Of a stretch of 64,000 bases of DNA, positions 45,429 to 54,589 are shown in pieces. The stretch is from a bacterium. GTDB taxonomy: Bacteria > Desulfobacterota > Binatia > DP-6. The stretch spans positions 124,001 to 188,000 of the forward strand of contig JAHCID010000005.1 of assembly GCA_026129405.1 (NCBI GenBank), read 5' to 3'. The stretch's first letter is position 1. Every line of letters begins with the position of its first letter. A model generated the notes under the pieces. That model was not told the DNA's origin, did no database searches, and saw nothing but the letters and a program-made list of their open reading frames with translations. The position numbers and the translations under genes are program-made.

Positions 45429-46766
45429 ATGCGCATGCAGTGGCTGGCGACGGCGATGGTGGTGGGGCTCGGGGTGCTCGTGGCGGCGGGGACCGTGGAT
45501 GCGAAGCCGGGACGGGAGCCGCACAAGAAGCACAAGCCGCGCGAGCCGCGTGCGCCGAAGCCGCCGAAGGAGCCGAAGCAGCCGCGCACGCCGACGAAGC
45601 CGTCGCCGGACGACGGCCGGCACGGCGCGTCCCCCGCCAACGTCCACTTCGTCCCGGCGGGGACGGTCGCGATCCCCGGGCGCGGCCTCACGGTGTCGTG
45701 GTCTCCCGACGGCGGCGCGCTCGCGGTCGGCGGCCGCTTTCGCGACAAGGCCACGCGGCTGCGCTACGACACGCGCATCGTCGACGTGGCCTCGAAGTCG
45801 CTCGTGAAGAGCTTCGCCTGCCACTACTTCTGGGTCGTCGCGACGGACTGGACGGACAACCCGTTCCTGGGCGAGGTGATCGCCGACGGCGGCGGCGATC
45901 ATGCGGTGAAGCTCTGGGACGCCGCGGGCCAGGGCAGCTCCGAGTGCAAGCCGGGGCAGATGCCGGTCGCCGACGGCGGCATCCGGCAGATGGGCCAGAT
46001 CAACGGCTGGATCACGTCGCTGGCGTTCTCGCCCGACGGGCGCTGGCTCGCCGGCACGGGCAAGGACCGCACCGTGCGCGTGTGGCAGATCGCACCGGGA
46101 AAGCACCAGTGGAAGGTCGTCCTCCTGTGGACCGACAAGAACGCCGGCAGCTTCCTGTCGGTGCGCTGGGCGCCCGACGGCCGCGCGCTGGTCACCGGCG
46201 ATCGCAAGGGACGCGTCGCGGTGTGGGACGTCGACCTCGACGGCGACCGCTGGGACGACGCCACCATCGCGTCGTTCGCGGCGTCGTCGTGGGCGTCGCA
46301 TGCGTCGTGGTTCTCGAAGAACAAGAGCGCCGTCGCGCGCACGCCGCGCTGGCTCGAGGGCGGCCACGGCGCCGTGTGGAACGTGCGCTGGCAGCCCGGA
46401 GGCGATCGCGTCGCCGCGGTCGGCACCGACGGCACGCTCTCGGTGCTCGCGGCGGCGAGCGGCGCGGTCGTATGGCGCTCGGGGCCGCCGCGGGCGTCCG
46501 CCCTCCACGGCCTCGACTGGTCGCCGGACGGCAACCTCCTCGCCGCCGCCGGCGCCGACCGTCGCATCTACCTCTACGCCGCCGAGGACGGCGCACCGTA
46601 CGACGTGCTGACGGGCCACGCCGATCTCGTCACCACGGTCGCGTTCTCGCCCGACGGCGCGACGCTGGCGTCGAGCGCCGGCGGCCCGCTGCTGTCGATG
46701 GCGCTGCTCGAGTCGACGACCGGACCCGACACGGCCGTACGGCTCTGGCGCCGCACGACCAAGTAG
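45429..46766 (+). CDS. Secreted WD40-repeat beta-propeller protein
   Basis: A 445-residue exported protein: signal peptide (ATAMVVGLGVLVAAGTVDA), a Lys/Pro-rich linker (KPPKEPKQPRTPTKPSP) and then WD40 units such as LTVSWSPDGGALAVGGRF, SLAFSPDGRWLAGTGKDRTV, SVRWAPDGRALVTGDRKGRV, GLDWSPDGNLLAAAGADRRI and TVAFSPDGATLASSAGG. About seven blades can be counted, enough for one closed propeller. Such proteins are binding platforms; no catalytic part is visible. Start ATG 45429, with ATG 45435 also possible. The gene is divergent from the metallophosphatase gene. Confidence 0.82.
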   Translation: MRMQWLATAMVVGLGVLVAAGTVDAKPGREPHKKHKPREPRAPKPPKEPKQPRTPTKPSPDDGRHGASPANVHFVPAGTVAIPGRGLTVSWSPDGGALAVGGRFRDKATRLRYDTRIVDVASKSLVKSFACHYFWVVATDWTDNPFLGEVIADGGGDHAVKLWDAAGQGSSECKPGQMPVADGGIRQMGQINGWITSLAFSPDGRWLAGTGKDRTVRVWQIAPGKHQWKVVLLWTDKNAGSFLSVRWAPDGRALVTGDRKGRVAVWDVDLDGDRWDDATIASFAASSWASHASWFSKNKSAVARTPRWLEGGHGAVWNVRWQPGGDRVAAVGTDGTLSVLAAASGAVVWRSGPPRASALHGLDWSPDGNLLAAAGADRRIYLYAAEDGAPYDVLTGHADLVTTVAFSPDGATLASSAGGPLLSMALLESTTGPDTAVRLWRRTTK

Positions 46767-46769
46767 GGT

Positions 46770-47051
46770 TCAGCGTCGCGCGCCGGCGCGCACGCGGAGC
46801 GGGGCGATGCGCGCGGCCCGCCAGTGGCGCTTGTAGCAGGCGAAGCAGCGCTGGCGGGCCTGGAGCAGCTTGCGCGCGCCGCAATCGTCGCAGGGGCCGA
46901 CACGCATCCGGGCGCGGTCCGCGCAGGCCGGACAGACGAGACGGCCCGTCTTGCGGTTGCGGTGCACCTTGTCCTTCCGCCTGCGGCAGACCGTGCAGCG
47001 CCCGCCCGGCGCCTGCCGGCGGCCGCTCCGTTCCTGAGCCCTGGCCCGCAT
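46770..47051 (-). CDS. Small basic protein with four CxxC zinc-ribbon pairs
   Basis: A 93-residue Arg-rich protein with four CxxC pairs (CTVC, CPAC, CDDC, CFAC), enough for two zinc ribbons. ATG 47051 has GGGAGGA eight to nine bases upstream. The high Arg/Lys content and zinc knuckles suggest nucleic-acid binding. I did not recognise a named family. It converges with the WD40 gene (3-base gap) and is divergent from the M19 peptidase gene. Confidence 0.65.
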   Translation of the reverse strand: MRARAQERSGRRQAPGGRCTVCRRRKDKVHRNRKTGRLVCPACADRARMRVGPCDDCGARKLLQARQRCFACYKRHWRAARIAPLRVRAGARR

Positions 47052-47186
47052 CGGTCGCGATCCTCCCTCGGTGCTCCATACCGAATCACATGCCTAGGGA
47101 CAACGGTTGCGATGGGGCTAGAAGGCTTGCCGACCCCCGCCCGGTTCCGTTGACTTCTGCGGCGGCACCTTCCAGAACCCCGGCGG

Positions 47187-48269
47187 ATGATCGAGGCTGG
47201 GTTCGGCGAGGCGATCGACGCGTCGGCGTGGGCGCGGCGTCTCGGGGTATCGCGCGAGGCCGTCGAGCTGGTGCGCGCCGGCGACACGATCGATCTCCAC
47301 CTCGACACCATGATTCCGCCGCGGCTGTGGGGCTACGATCCGCTGGTGCGGCACACCGGGGGGCCGTTCGGCCGCCACTTCTTCGGACACGCCGATCTGC
47401 CGCGCCTGCGCGACGGCGGCGTCGCCGGCGCGCTCTGGTCGCTCACGACCAACCCGTTCCGCTCCGCCGGCGCCCGGCTGCGCGCCTACCGCACGAACCG
47501 CGCGCGCCTGCGCGCACTCGCGGCGCGCAGCGGCGGCGCCCTCGTCGAGGCCGACACGCTCGCGGGGTATCGCGCGGCACGGGCACGGGGCGCGCACGTC
47601 TGCCTGCCGTCGATCCAGGGCGCGAACGCCGTCGAGGCGGCGCCCGACGGCGTCGCCGAGCTGGCGCACGACGGCATCGTGCGCGTCACCCTCGTGCATC
47701 TGACGAACGCCGTCTACGGCGCGACGTCGAGCCCGCTCGGCGCCGCCCGCCGGGACAAGGGGCTCACGGCGGCGGGTCGCCGCCTGGTGGAGGAGCTCGA
47801 CGCCCACCGCATCTTCGTCGACCTGGCCCACATCCACGAGCGCGCCTTCTTCGACGCGGTCTCGGTGCACGACCGCAGCCGGCCGTTGCTGGTCACGCAC
47901 ACCGGCGTGACCGGCGTGCGCCCGCACTGGCGCAATCTCACCGACGCCCAGCTGCGTGCGATCGCCGACAGCGGTGGAACGATCGGCATCATCTTCCAGG
48001 CAGGCTTCCTCGCCCGCCCGGGAGGACCCCGGGACGCCGGCATGATCGCCGAGCACGTGCTCCACGTGATGCGCGTCGTCGGCGACGACTTCGTCTCGCT
48101 CGGCAGCGACTACGACGGCGCCATCACGCCGCCGCCCGACCTGCCGGGGGTCGATCACTATCCACGCGTGGTGCAGCAGCTGCTCGACCGCGGCGTCGGG
48201 ACGGAGCCGCTGCGCAAGCTGCTCGGCGGCAACTTCCTGCGCGTTCTCGGCGCGCTGCGGCCGGGCTGA
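47187..48269 (+). CDS. Peptidase M19 (membrane dipeptidase / renal dipeptidase family)
   Basis: A 360-residue TIM-barrel metallo-dipeptidase. Zinc-site residues: HxD in IDLHLDTM, His in LVHLTNAVYG, His in VDLAHIHE, the THTG loop, HWRNLTD with the substrate Arg, and the last Asp in SLGSDYDG. At the place of the bridging Glu of the IEGG motif this protein has Gln (LPSIQGANAVE), a change I believe also occurs in some bacterial relatives. No signal peptide is seen, so it is likely cytoplasmic, unlike the vertebrate enzyme. It converges with the transaldolase-like gene. Confidence 0.85.
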   Translation: MIEAGFGEAIDASAWARRLGVSREAVELVRAGDTIDLHLDTMIPPRLWGYDPLVRHTGGPFGRHFFGHADLPRLRDGGVAGALWSLTTNPFRSAGARLRAYRTNRARLRALAARSGGALVEADTLAGYRAARARGAHVCLPSIQGANAVEAAPDGVAELAHDGIVRVTLVHLTNAVYGATSSPLGAARRDKGLTAAGRRLVEELDAHRIFVDLAHIHERAFFDAVSVHDRSRPLLVTHTGVTGVRPHWRNLTDAQLRAIADSGGTIGIIFQAGFLARPGGPRDAGMIAEHVLHVMRVVGDDFVSLGSDYDGAITPPPDLPGVDHYPRVVQQLLDRGVGTEPLRKLLGGNFLRVLGALRPG

Positions 48270-48275
48270 GCCGGG

Positions 48276-51095
48276 TCAGCGGCGCCCGGCGCGCGTCCGG
48301 CCGATCGCCCCGTCCTTGTGGCCCGCGCCGTGCCCCCGTGCGGGTGGCTTCGGGGGGCGCCGCTGCAGGGCCGCGAGCACGGCCGTGAGCCCGGCGTCGA
48401 CGTTGGGCCCGAGGTGGACGGCGACGACGGGGCGGCGCTCCGCGGCGAGCGACGCGCGGGTGCGCGTCGCCTCCGCGTCCTGGAGCGCGGCGAAGCCGTA
48501 GGGGCGGCCGGGGACGGGCACGTCCTGTGTCGGGTCGGCGGTGAGCTGGAGCACGATCGCCGACGCCGGGCCGCTGCCGTGCCAGGCCGCGGCGACCTCG
48601 GGCACGCGCGCACCGAAGGCGAGCGTCGTCGCCACCCCGAAGCGTTTGCGGATGACGCCGCGGACGTCTTCGAGCAGCTTCTCGCGCCGCGGCGTGGGCG
48701 CGACGAACGCGGCGAGCGCGACCCAGCGGCGCCCCCGCGCCGCCGCCAGCTGCGAGCCGAGACGGGAGGCGAAGTCGGGCTGCGCCGGCGCGAGCGCGGG
48801 GGGCAGCGCGACGACCGGCGCGGCGTCGACGGTGACCGCCGGCGTGCGCGGCGTCGTGAACGGATCGGCCTGGAGCAGATGCGCGGCGACGGCCGTCGCC
48901 ACCTGCCAGCGCACGATCTCGCCGGCGAGGTCGTAGCCGTCGAGGAGACGAAAGCCGATCACGGGGTGACCGGCGCGAGCGAGCGTCGCGGCGGTGCGGT
49001 CCGGGTGCGCGCCGAGGCGCAGCTGCACGAAGGCGCGGTCCTTGCCGTACACCGCGGGCGGACCCGCGGGCTCGCGCACGACGGCGACGAGGCCGGGGCT
49101 GCGGCGGGGCGCGAGACCGCCGACGAGGTGGGCGAGCCATTCCGCGAAGCCGGCGAGCTTGTCGGGTGCGAGCAGCGTCAGCTTGTCGCGCCCGGCGCGT
49201 GCGAGCGCGGCCAGCGTCGCGCCGAGGTGGGCACCCGGATTCTGCGCGGCCGGCGCGTCGACGCCGCATGCCGCCGCCATGCGGTGCGCGCGCTCGCGCA
49301 GCTTCGCGAGGTCGTGGCCCATGAGCGCGGCGGGCACCAGCCCGATCGCCGACAAGGTCGCCCAGGCGCCGGAGACGCCGGGTGCGGTGGCGAACACCTC
49401 GCGGAAGCCGCGCTCGCGAGCGAGCGTCGCGAGAGCGCTGCCGGCCGGCGCGAGGGCGACGAAATGGCGGCCGGCGCGCTCGCCGGCGGCGGCGGCGATG
49501 CGCTCCCACCAGAAGCGGAAGACGGCGTCGAGCGGGGCGGCGTCGCCCGACGGCGCGGCCAGCACCACCAGCGTGCGTGCCGGGACGGCCCGCTTCGCCG
49601 TGGCGGTGAGTGCCGCCGGATCGGCCGGGTTGCAGACCGACACGTCGAGAAACCCGCGGGCGACGCCGAGGCTGCGCCGCAGCAGCTCGGGCGCGAGCGT
49701 GGCGCCGCCGCCGCCGCACACGACCGCGTGGTCCAGGCCGTCGCGCCGCACGGCGTCGGCGAAGGTGCGCAGCGTCTCCGTGTCGGGCGCCGGATCGCCC
49801 GGCGCGAGCCAGGCGAGGCGATCGGCGCCGTCCGCGGCGGGTGTCGGCCAGAGGGTGTCGTCGTGACGCCACAGCCGCTCGAGCACCGGCTCGGTCTCGA
49901 GCCTGCGCAGCGCGGTGGCGAGCGCTCGCTCGGCCGGGCCGGGCAGGGTCTCGGTGCGCGCCATCGCCCGCAGCGCCTCGCGCCGATGCGTGGCGGTGGC
50001 GAGCGTTGCGCGCTGCGTGTCCGCGGCGGCGGCGAGCTGCTCGTGCTCGAGCCGCGCGGCCACGGCGTCGAGGTCGATGCCCGCCTGCGCCAGCTGCTCG
50101 AGGACGGCGCGCGCCCGCTCGAGCGCCAGCCCGAGGCGGTCCTCCGGATGGCCATGCGTGCGGTAGGCCGCGAGCGTGCGTGGCGACACGGCGGCGACGA
50201 CGCCGGCACCGACCAGGGCCTCGAGGTAGTAGACCTCGGGTGCGGCCGGCGGCACGGGCGCCGTATCGGTCCACAGCGCTCGCTGCGGATGGGCCGCCTC
50301 GCGAGTCAGCAGGGCGAAGCGATCGGGGCCGAATTGCTCCCCGAACGCCGCATGGGCGAGCTTCGCCTGGGCGATGGCCGCTTTGCCCTTCAGCCGCTCG
50401 AGCTGCGCGCGCATCTCGCTCTGCGCTGCGGCGGCGATGCGCTCGTCGAGCAGGCGATCGACGGCGGCATCGAGGGGATGGAGCGGAAAGCTCGCCACCG
50501 AGGCCAGCCGGTCGACCCGCATGCCCGCTTCGAGCCGGCGCGTCAGCCCGCCGAAGTAGGCCGCGATCACGGCGTCGGCGCGGGCGCGCGAGAAGACGAG
50601 CCCGGCGTGGACGTTGATGCCGGAGGCGACGGCCTCTTCGATTGCGATCAGCCCCGCGGCCGTGGCCGGGATCTGCAGCATCAGGTTCGGGCGGTTGACG
50701 GCACGCCAGAGCCGCTTCGCCTCGCGCACGGTCGCCGCCGCGTCGTGCGCGAGCCCCGGCGCGAGCCGTAGCGTCACGTAGCCGTCGGCGCGCTTCGTCT
50801 CGCGATGGACCGGCAGGAGGACGTCGGCGGCCGCCTGTACGTCTTCGACCAGGAGGGCGTCGACGATCGCCTCCGCGGTCCGGCCCGCGGCGACGAGGGC
50901 GGCGAGTGCATCGTCGTAGTCGCGTCCGTGCGCGAGCGCCTGCGCGAAGCAGGCGGGGTTCGCGGCGAGGCCGGTCACCTCGCCGTCCCGGACCAGGCGG
51001 GCCAGCTCCCCGGAGCGCAGCAGGCTGCGCGGGACGTCGTCGAGCCAGAGGCTCTGCCCCAGCTGCCGGAGTACGGTGAGCGGGGTCGACGTCAT
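48276..51095 (-). CDS. Transaldolase/glucose-6-phosphate isomerase fusion lacking catalytic residues of both halves
   Basis: A 939-residue protein with the layout of TalB-Pgi fusions. The transaldolase half (about 1-350) keeps the scaffold (LVAAGRTAEAIVDALLVEDV, SGINVHAGLVFS, LKGKAAIAQAKLA), but the Schiff-base Lys of K-(I/V)-PAT is Gln141 (codon CAG at 50673-50675). TSNP reads AANP, NVTL reads NVHA and STSTKNP reads DTAPVPP. In the isomerase half (about 400-860) the SKSGTT phosphate loop reads LAAPSGDAA, GGR-S reads VSGAWATLS, and the EQL-AESTGK active-site motif reads AHLVGGLAPRR. It was probably derived from the bifunctional enzyme and now serves another role. GGGAGGG precedes ATG 51095; 16 bases separate it from tkt. 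Confidence 0.85.
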   Translation of the reverse strand: MTSTPLTVLRQLGQSLWLDDVPRSLLRSGELARLVRDGEVTGLAANPACFAQALAHGRDYDDALAALVAAGRTAEAIVDALLVEDVQAAADVLLPVHRETKRADGYVTLRLAPGLAHDAAATVREAKRLWRAVNRPNLMLQIPATAAGLIAIEEAVASGINVHAGLVFSRARADAVIAAYFGGLTRRLEAGMRVDRLASVASFPLHPLDAAVDRLLDERIAAAAQSEMRAQLERLKGKAAIAQAKLAHAAFGEQFGPDRFALLTREAAHPQRALWTDTAPVPPAAPEVYYLEALVGAGVVAAVSPRTLAAYRTHGHPEDRLGLALERARAVLEQLAQAGIDLDAVAARLEHEQLAAAADTQRATLATATHRREALRAMARTETLPGPAERALATALRRLETEPVLERLWRHDDTLWPTPAADGADRLAWLAPGDPAPDTETLRTFADAVRRDGLDHAVVCGGGGATLAPELLRRSLGVARGFLDVSVCNPADPAALTATAKRAVPARTLVVLAAPSGDAAPLDAVFRFWWERIAAAAGERAGRHFVALAPAGSALATLARERGFREVFATAPGVSGAWATLSAIGLVPAALMGHDLAKLRERAHRMAAACGVDAPAAQNPGAHLGATLAALARAGRDKLTLLAPDKLAGFAEWLAHLVGGLAPRRSPGLVAVVREPAGPPAVYGKDRAFVQLRLGAHPDRTAATLARAGHPVIGFRLLDGYDLAGEIVRWQVATAVAAHLLQADPFTTPRTPAVTVDAAPVVALPPALAPAQPDFASRLGSQLAAARGRRWVALAAFVAPTPRREKLLEDVRGVIRKRFGVATTLAFGARVPEVAAAWHGSGPASAIVLQLTADPTQDVPVPGRPYGFAALQDAEATRTRASLAAERRPVVAVHLGPNVDAGLTAVLAALQRRPPKPPARGHGAGHKDGAIGRTRAGRR

Positions 51096-51111
51096 CGGGG
51101 CCCTCCCGGAG

Positions 51112-53172
51112 TCAGCGCAGCAGGCGTTCGGCGCGCTCCACGACGTGGTCGGCGGTGAAGCCGAGCTCGGCCTGGACCCGGGGCCCCGGCGCGGAGGCGC
51201 CGAAGCGATCGAGCGTCAGGCAGTCTCCCTCGAGGCCGACCCAGCGATGCCAGCCGAGCGTCACGCCCGACTCGACGGCCAGGCGGGCCCGCACCGACGA
51301 CGGCAGGACCGACTCGCGGTACGCGGCCGGCTGCTCCTCGAAGAGCTCCCAGCACGGCATCGACACGAGCCGCACGCGCACGCCACGCTGGGCGAGCGTC
51401 CGGGCGGCCGCAACCGTGAGACCCACCTCGGAGCCGGAAGCGAGCAGCAGGAGCTGCGGATCGGCGACGTCCGGGTTCAGCACATAGGCGCCGCGCGCGA
51501 CGCCCTCGGCGGGCGCGAAGCGCGCCCGGTCGAGCGTCGGCACGTTCTGCCGCGTCAGCGCGAGCACCGAGGGTCGGTGGCGGTTCTCGATCGCCAGGCG
51601 CCATGCCCAGGCCGTCTCGTTGGCGTCGCCCGGGCGGAAGAAGAGCAGATCGGGGATGGCGCGCAGCGCGGCATAGTGCTCGACCGGCTGGTGCGTGGGC
51701 CCGTCCTCGCCGACGCCGATCGAGTCGTGCGTGAAGACCCACACCGTGCCGAGCTTGGCGATGGAGGAGACGCGGATCGCGCCGCGCATGTAGTCCGAGA
51801 AGACGAGGAACGTGGAGCCGTACGGCACGAAGCCGCCGTGGTAGGCGAGCCCGTTCACCGCCGCCCCCATGCCGTGCTCGCGGACGCCGAAGTAGAGGTT
51901 GCGCCCGGCGTAGCCCCAGTCGGGCCCGATGCGGCCCTGCACGCCGTCGGTGGACAGCGTCGGCGGCTGGAAGTCGCCCGCGCCCTTGATCCAGGTGAGC
52001 GTCGACGGGTTGAGATCGGCGCTGCCGCCGACCAGCTCCGGGATCGCCTTGCCGAGCGCCTGGATGACGGTCTCCGACGCCTTGCGCGTGGCCTCGCCCT
52101 TCTCGTCGGCGGGGAAGACCGGAAGACTCTCGATCCAGCCCGCGGGCAGCGTGCCGGCGATGCGGCGCTCGAGCTCCGCGGCGAGCTCGGGATGCGCGGC
52201 GCGATACGCCGTCAGCCGCTCGTTCCATTCGCGCTCGTGCAACGCGCCCTTGGCGACGGCGGTGCGAAAGTGCGCCTCGACCTCGGTCGGCACCAGGAAG
52301 CTCGGCTCGAGCGGCCAGCCGAGATTCTCCTTGGCGGCGCGGAGCTCGTCGGGACCGAGCGGTGAGCCGTGCGCCTCGTAGGTGTTCTGCTTGTGGGGCG
52401 CCCCGAAGCCGATGATGGAGCGCACCCGGACGAGCGACGGGCGTCCCGTCTCGGCGGCCGCGGCCGTGCAGGCCGCGTCGATCGCGGCGAGGTCGTTGCC
52501 GTCCTCGACCAGCTGCACGTGCCAGCCGTACCCCTCGAAGCGGCGCGAGACGTCCTCGCCGAACGTGAGCGAGGTCGTGCCGGCGAGCGAGATGCGGTTG
52601 TCGTCGTAGAGGACGTTGAGCTTGCCGAGCGCGAGATGGCCCGCGAGCGAGCAGGCCTCGCTGGCGACGCCTTCCATGAGATCGCCGTCACTGGCGATCA
52701 CCCAGGTGCGATGGTCGACGATCGCATGGCCCGGACGGTTGAAGCGCGCGGCGAGGTGGGCTTCGGCCATCGCCAGGCCGACGGCGTTCGAGATGCCCTG
52801 GCCGAGCGGCCCGGTGGTCGCTTCGACGCCGGCTGTGAGATGGCTCTCCGGGTGGCCCGGCGTCAGGCTGCCCCACTGCCGGAACTCCTTCAGGTCGTCG
52901 AGGCTCAGCTCGTAGCCCGTCAGGTGGAGGAGGGCGTAGAGCAGCATCGAGCCGTGACCGGCCGAGAGCACGAAGCGATCGCGATCGAACCATCTCGGGC
53001 TCTGCGGCGCGTGCACCAGGTGCCGCGTCCACAGAACGTAGGCCGCGGGTGCGGCGCCCATCGGCAACCCCGGGTGTCCCGAGTTCGCCTTCTGTACCGC
53101 ATCGGCGGCGAGGAAGCGGATCGTATCGACCGCGCGACGCTCCAGCTCAGCTTGCCCCATCGGGCTCCCCAT
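51112..53172 (-). CDS. tkt: Transketolase
   Basis: Thiamine-diphosphate enzyme of the pentose phosphate pathway that moves two-carbon units between sugar phosphates. At 686 residues it is full length. Typical motifs are [32 protein letters not shown], the ThDP-binding [13 protein letters not shown] with LNVLYDDN, and [18 protein letters not shown]. Unlike the downstream fusion protein, its active site looks intact. ATG 53172 or 53160 may start the protein. It is the first gene of a two-gene operon with the inactive-looking transaldolase/isomerase. Confidence 0.97.
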   Translation of the reverse strand: MGSPMGQAELERRAVDTIRFLAADAVQKANSGHPGLPMGAAPAAYVLWTRHLVHAPQSPRWFDRDRFVLSAGHGSMLLYALLHLTGYELSLDDLKEFRQWGSLTPGHPESHLTAGVEATTGPLGQGISNAVGLAMAEAHLAARFNRPGHAIVDHRTWVIASDGDLMEGVASEACSLAGHLALGKLNVLYDDNRISLAGTTSLTFGEDVSRRFEGYGWHVQLVEDGNDLAAIDAACTAAAAETGRPSLVRVRSIIGFGAPHKQNTYEAHGSPLGPDELRAAKENLGWPLEPSFLVPTEVEAHFRTAVAKGALHEREWNERLTAYRAAHPELAAELERRIAGTLPAGWIESLPVFPADEKGEATRKASETVIQALGKAIPELVGGSADLNPSTLTWIKGAGDFQPPTLSTDGVQGRIGPDWGYAGRNLYFGVREHGMGAAVNGLAYHGGFVPYGSTFLVFSDYMRGAIRVSSIAKLGTVWVFTHDSIGVGEDGPTHQPVEHYAALRAIPDLLFFRPGDANETAWAWRLAIENRHRPSVLALTRQNVPTLDRARFAPAEGVARGAYVLNPDVADPQLLLLASGSEVGLTVAAARTLAQRGVRVRLVSMPCWELFEEQPAAYRESVLPSSVRARLAVESGVTLGWHRWVGLEGDCLTLDRFGASAPGPRVQAELGFTADHVVERAERLLR

Positions 53173-53325
53173 GACCCACCCCGAGCTCCGTGATGGTGCC
53201 CTGCGACAGGCAGGCTCCTCTCTCGGCTTGTATGGTGGCTTCCGGCCCTAGGGCAAGTCGGGACGAGGCGCGTGGCGTCGGCTTGCCGGACGGGGAGCGT
53301 TGCGGCATACGGCTCGCTCCCAGCC

Positions 53326-53820
53326 ATGCCCTTCGTCGAGCGGCTGCTCGCGCCGGACGAGCGAGTCGTGTTCCGTACCGGGCTGCATCCCGGGGTTCTC
53401 CTCGGCGGCGCCGGGTCGTTCGCGCTCTTCGTGACCGTCGTCGCCACGCTGATCATCATCAACAACGACAAGCCGCTCGCCTTCGCTCTCAAGGTGATGG
53501 CGTGGGCGATCGTCGCCATGGCGGCGGGCGCCGTTCTGCCGCTGTGCCGGCTACTTCGGACCGAGCTCGCGGTGACGTCGCGACGGCTGCTCGTCCGCAG
53601 CGGCGCGCTGCGCTCGCGGCTCCTCGCGGTGCCGCTGGACCGCCCGAACGTCGTCGATCTCCAGCACGGATGGGCCGGCGAGCGCGTGCCGTGGGCGACG
53701 GTGATCGCGGTGACCCCGCAGGGCGAGGTCCATGCGTTCGGACACGTGGCGCAGGCCGCCGAGCTGGTGCGTGCGGCGCGCGCACAGGCGCGCGGCGCCT
53801 CGGGCGGACGCCGCAGCTAG
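53326..53820 (+). CDS. PH-like (bPH2) domain membrane protein
   Basis: A 164-residue protein. It starts FVERLLAPDERVVFRTGLHP, then has two membrane helices (FALFVTVVATLIII and VMAWAIVAMAAGAVLPL), then a bacterial PH domain (TELAVTSRRLLVRSGALRSR, VVDLQHGWAGERVPWATVIA). Proteins of this layout (YdbS/YdbT-like) are small inner-membrane proteins of unclear role. ATG 53326 is preferred; an upstream start at 53272 would add 18 residues. The gene converges with the DUF779 gene, 10 bases apart. Confidence 0.75.
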   Translation: MPFVERLLAPDERVVFRTGLHPGVLLGGAGSFALFVTVVATLIIINNDKPLAFALKVMAWAIVAMAAGAVLPLCRLLRTELAVTSRRLLVRSGALRSRLLAVPLDRPNVVDLQHGWAGERVPWATVIAVTPQGEVHAFGHVAQAAELVRAARAQARGASGGRRS

Positions 53821-53830
53821 GCCGCGAACC

Positions 53831-54169
53831 TCAGCAGGGGTCGTTCGGCTGCGGTGCGGAGAGCTCGCGCAGGACGAAGCGTCCGCCGTGCGCGATCTCC
53901 AGCGAGAAGGTGTCGCTGCGGACGTCCTCGAGGGCGTCGAGGACGAAGCGATCGCGCCGGAGATACTCGGCGTGATCGGGATGGGCGAAGACGGGGACGC
54001 CATCGGCCGTCCCCAAGGCGACGTCGAAGCCCTCGAGGACGGCCGAACGCCGGCACAGCACGGGATTCGTCCCGCCGCAGCACCCACCGCTGATCAGGAA
54101 GGCCAGCGTCCCCTGATCCTCGTCCGCGGCGCGGACACGATCGAGCAGGCGACGCGCCCGGGGGGTCAT
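53831..54169 (-). CDS. DUF779-family protein
   Basis: Product of 112 residues with the family core FLISGGCCGGTNPVLCRRSA, GVPVFAHPDHAEYLRRDRFV and FSLEIAHGGRFVL. The CC motif is characteristic of DUF779. In other bacteria DUF779 genes often lie next to aldehyde dehydrogenase genes; no such gene is here. The open frame extends upstream to 54451, but the family begins near ATG 54169. The RHH gene lies 32 bases upstream on the same strand, so they may be co-transcribed. Confidence 0.85.
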   Translation of the reverse strand: MTPRARRLLDRVRAADEDQGTLAFLISGGCCGGTNPVLCRRSAVLEGFDVALGTADGVPVFAHPDHAEYLRRDRFVLDALEDVRSDTFSLEIAHGGRFVLRELSAPQPNDPC

Positions 54170-54201
54170 GCCCGCGCAGGCCGCCGAAGCCACGGACTCG
54201 C

Positions 54202-54381
54202 TCAGGCTCGAGCCGCCGTCTTCTTCCGGGACGTGTCGCGCGAAAGCTTCTCTTCGAGCGCGCGCACGACGAACTCCATGACGGAGATGTCGGACTTGAC
54301 GCAGTGGAGCTTCAGCTCGCGGTGAAGCTGCTTCGGGATGCGTGTCGCAAGCTGCACCCAGACCTCGTTGTCGCTTGCCAT
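54202..54381 (-). CDS. Small ribbon-helix-helix DNA-binding protein
   Basis: A 59-residue protein with the Arc/CopG pattern: one beta strand (EVWVQLATRIPKQ), helix one (LHRELKLHCVKSD) and helix two (ISVMEFVVRALEEKLS), then a basic tail (RDTSRKKTAARA). AAAGGAG lies seven bases before ATG 54381. Such proteins dimerise and use the strand to bind operators; many are antitoxins or plasmid-type regulators. No toxin gene is adjacent; DUF779 is downstream. The promoter region upstream is unusually AT-rich for this window. Easily missed because of its size. Confidence 0.8.
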   Translation of the reverse strand: MASDNEVWVQLATRIPKQLHRELKLHCVKSDISVMEFVVRALEEKLSRDTSRKKTAARA

Positions 54382-54422
54382 AATGCTCCTTTCCTCTGGC
54401 GCGCCGAGTTTTCGGTGTTATG

Positions 54423-54451
54423 TTTCTAACGTTGAAGACTCGGGTGTGCAA
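54423..54451 (-). promoter_or_regulatory. Possible promoter of the RHH-DUF779 unit in an AT-rich patch
   Basis: On the minus strand TTGCAC (54451-54446) is 17 bases from TAGAAA (54428-54423). Both match the sigma-70 consensus only partly, but the patch 54405-54440 is the most AT-rich in the area and sits about 40-70 bases before the RHH start. Confidence 0.3.
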
Positions 54452-54589
54452 TGCCTTTCCGTGGCCACGAGCGGATAATTCGCCGGCGAAGCCATGCGAA
54501 AGCGACTCGCGGCCGATGCAATCCTGGCTGCGGCACGCCGGCTCGCCGCGTCATGGCAGGCGACCTGTCTATCTTGCGCGTGACGATGC

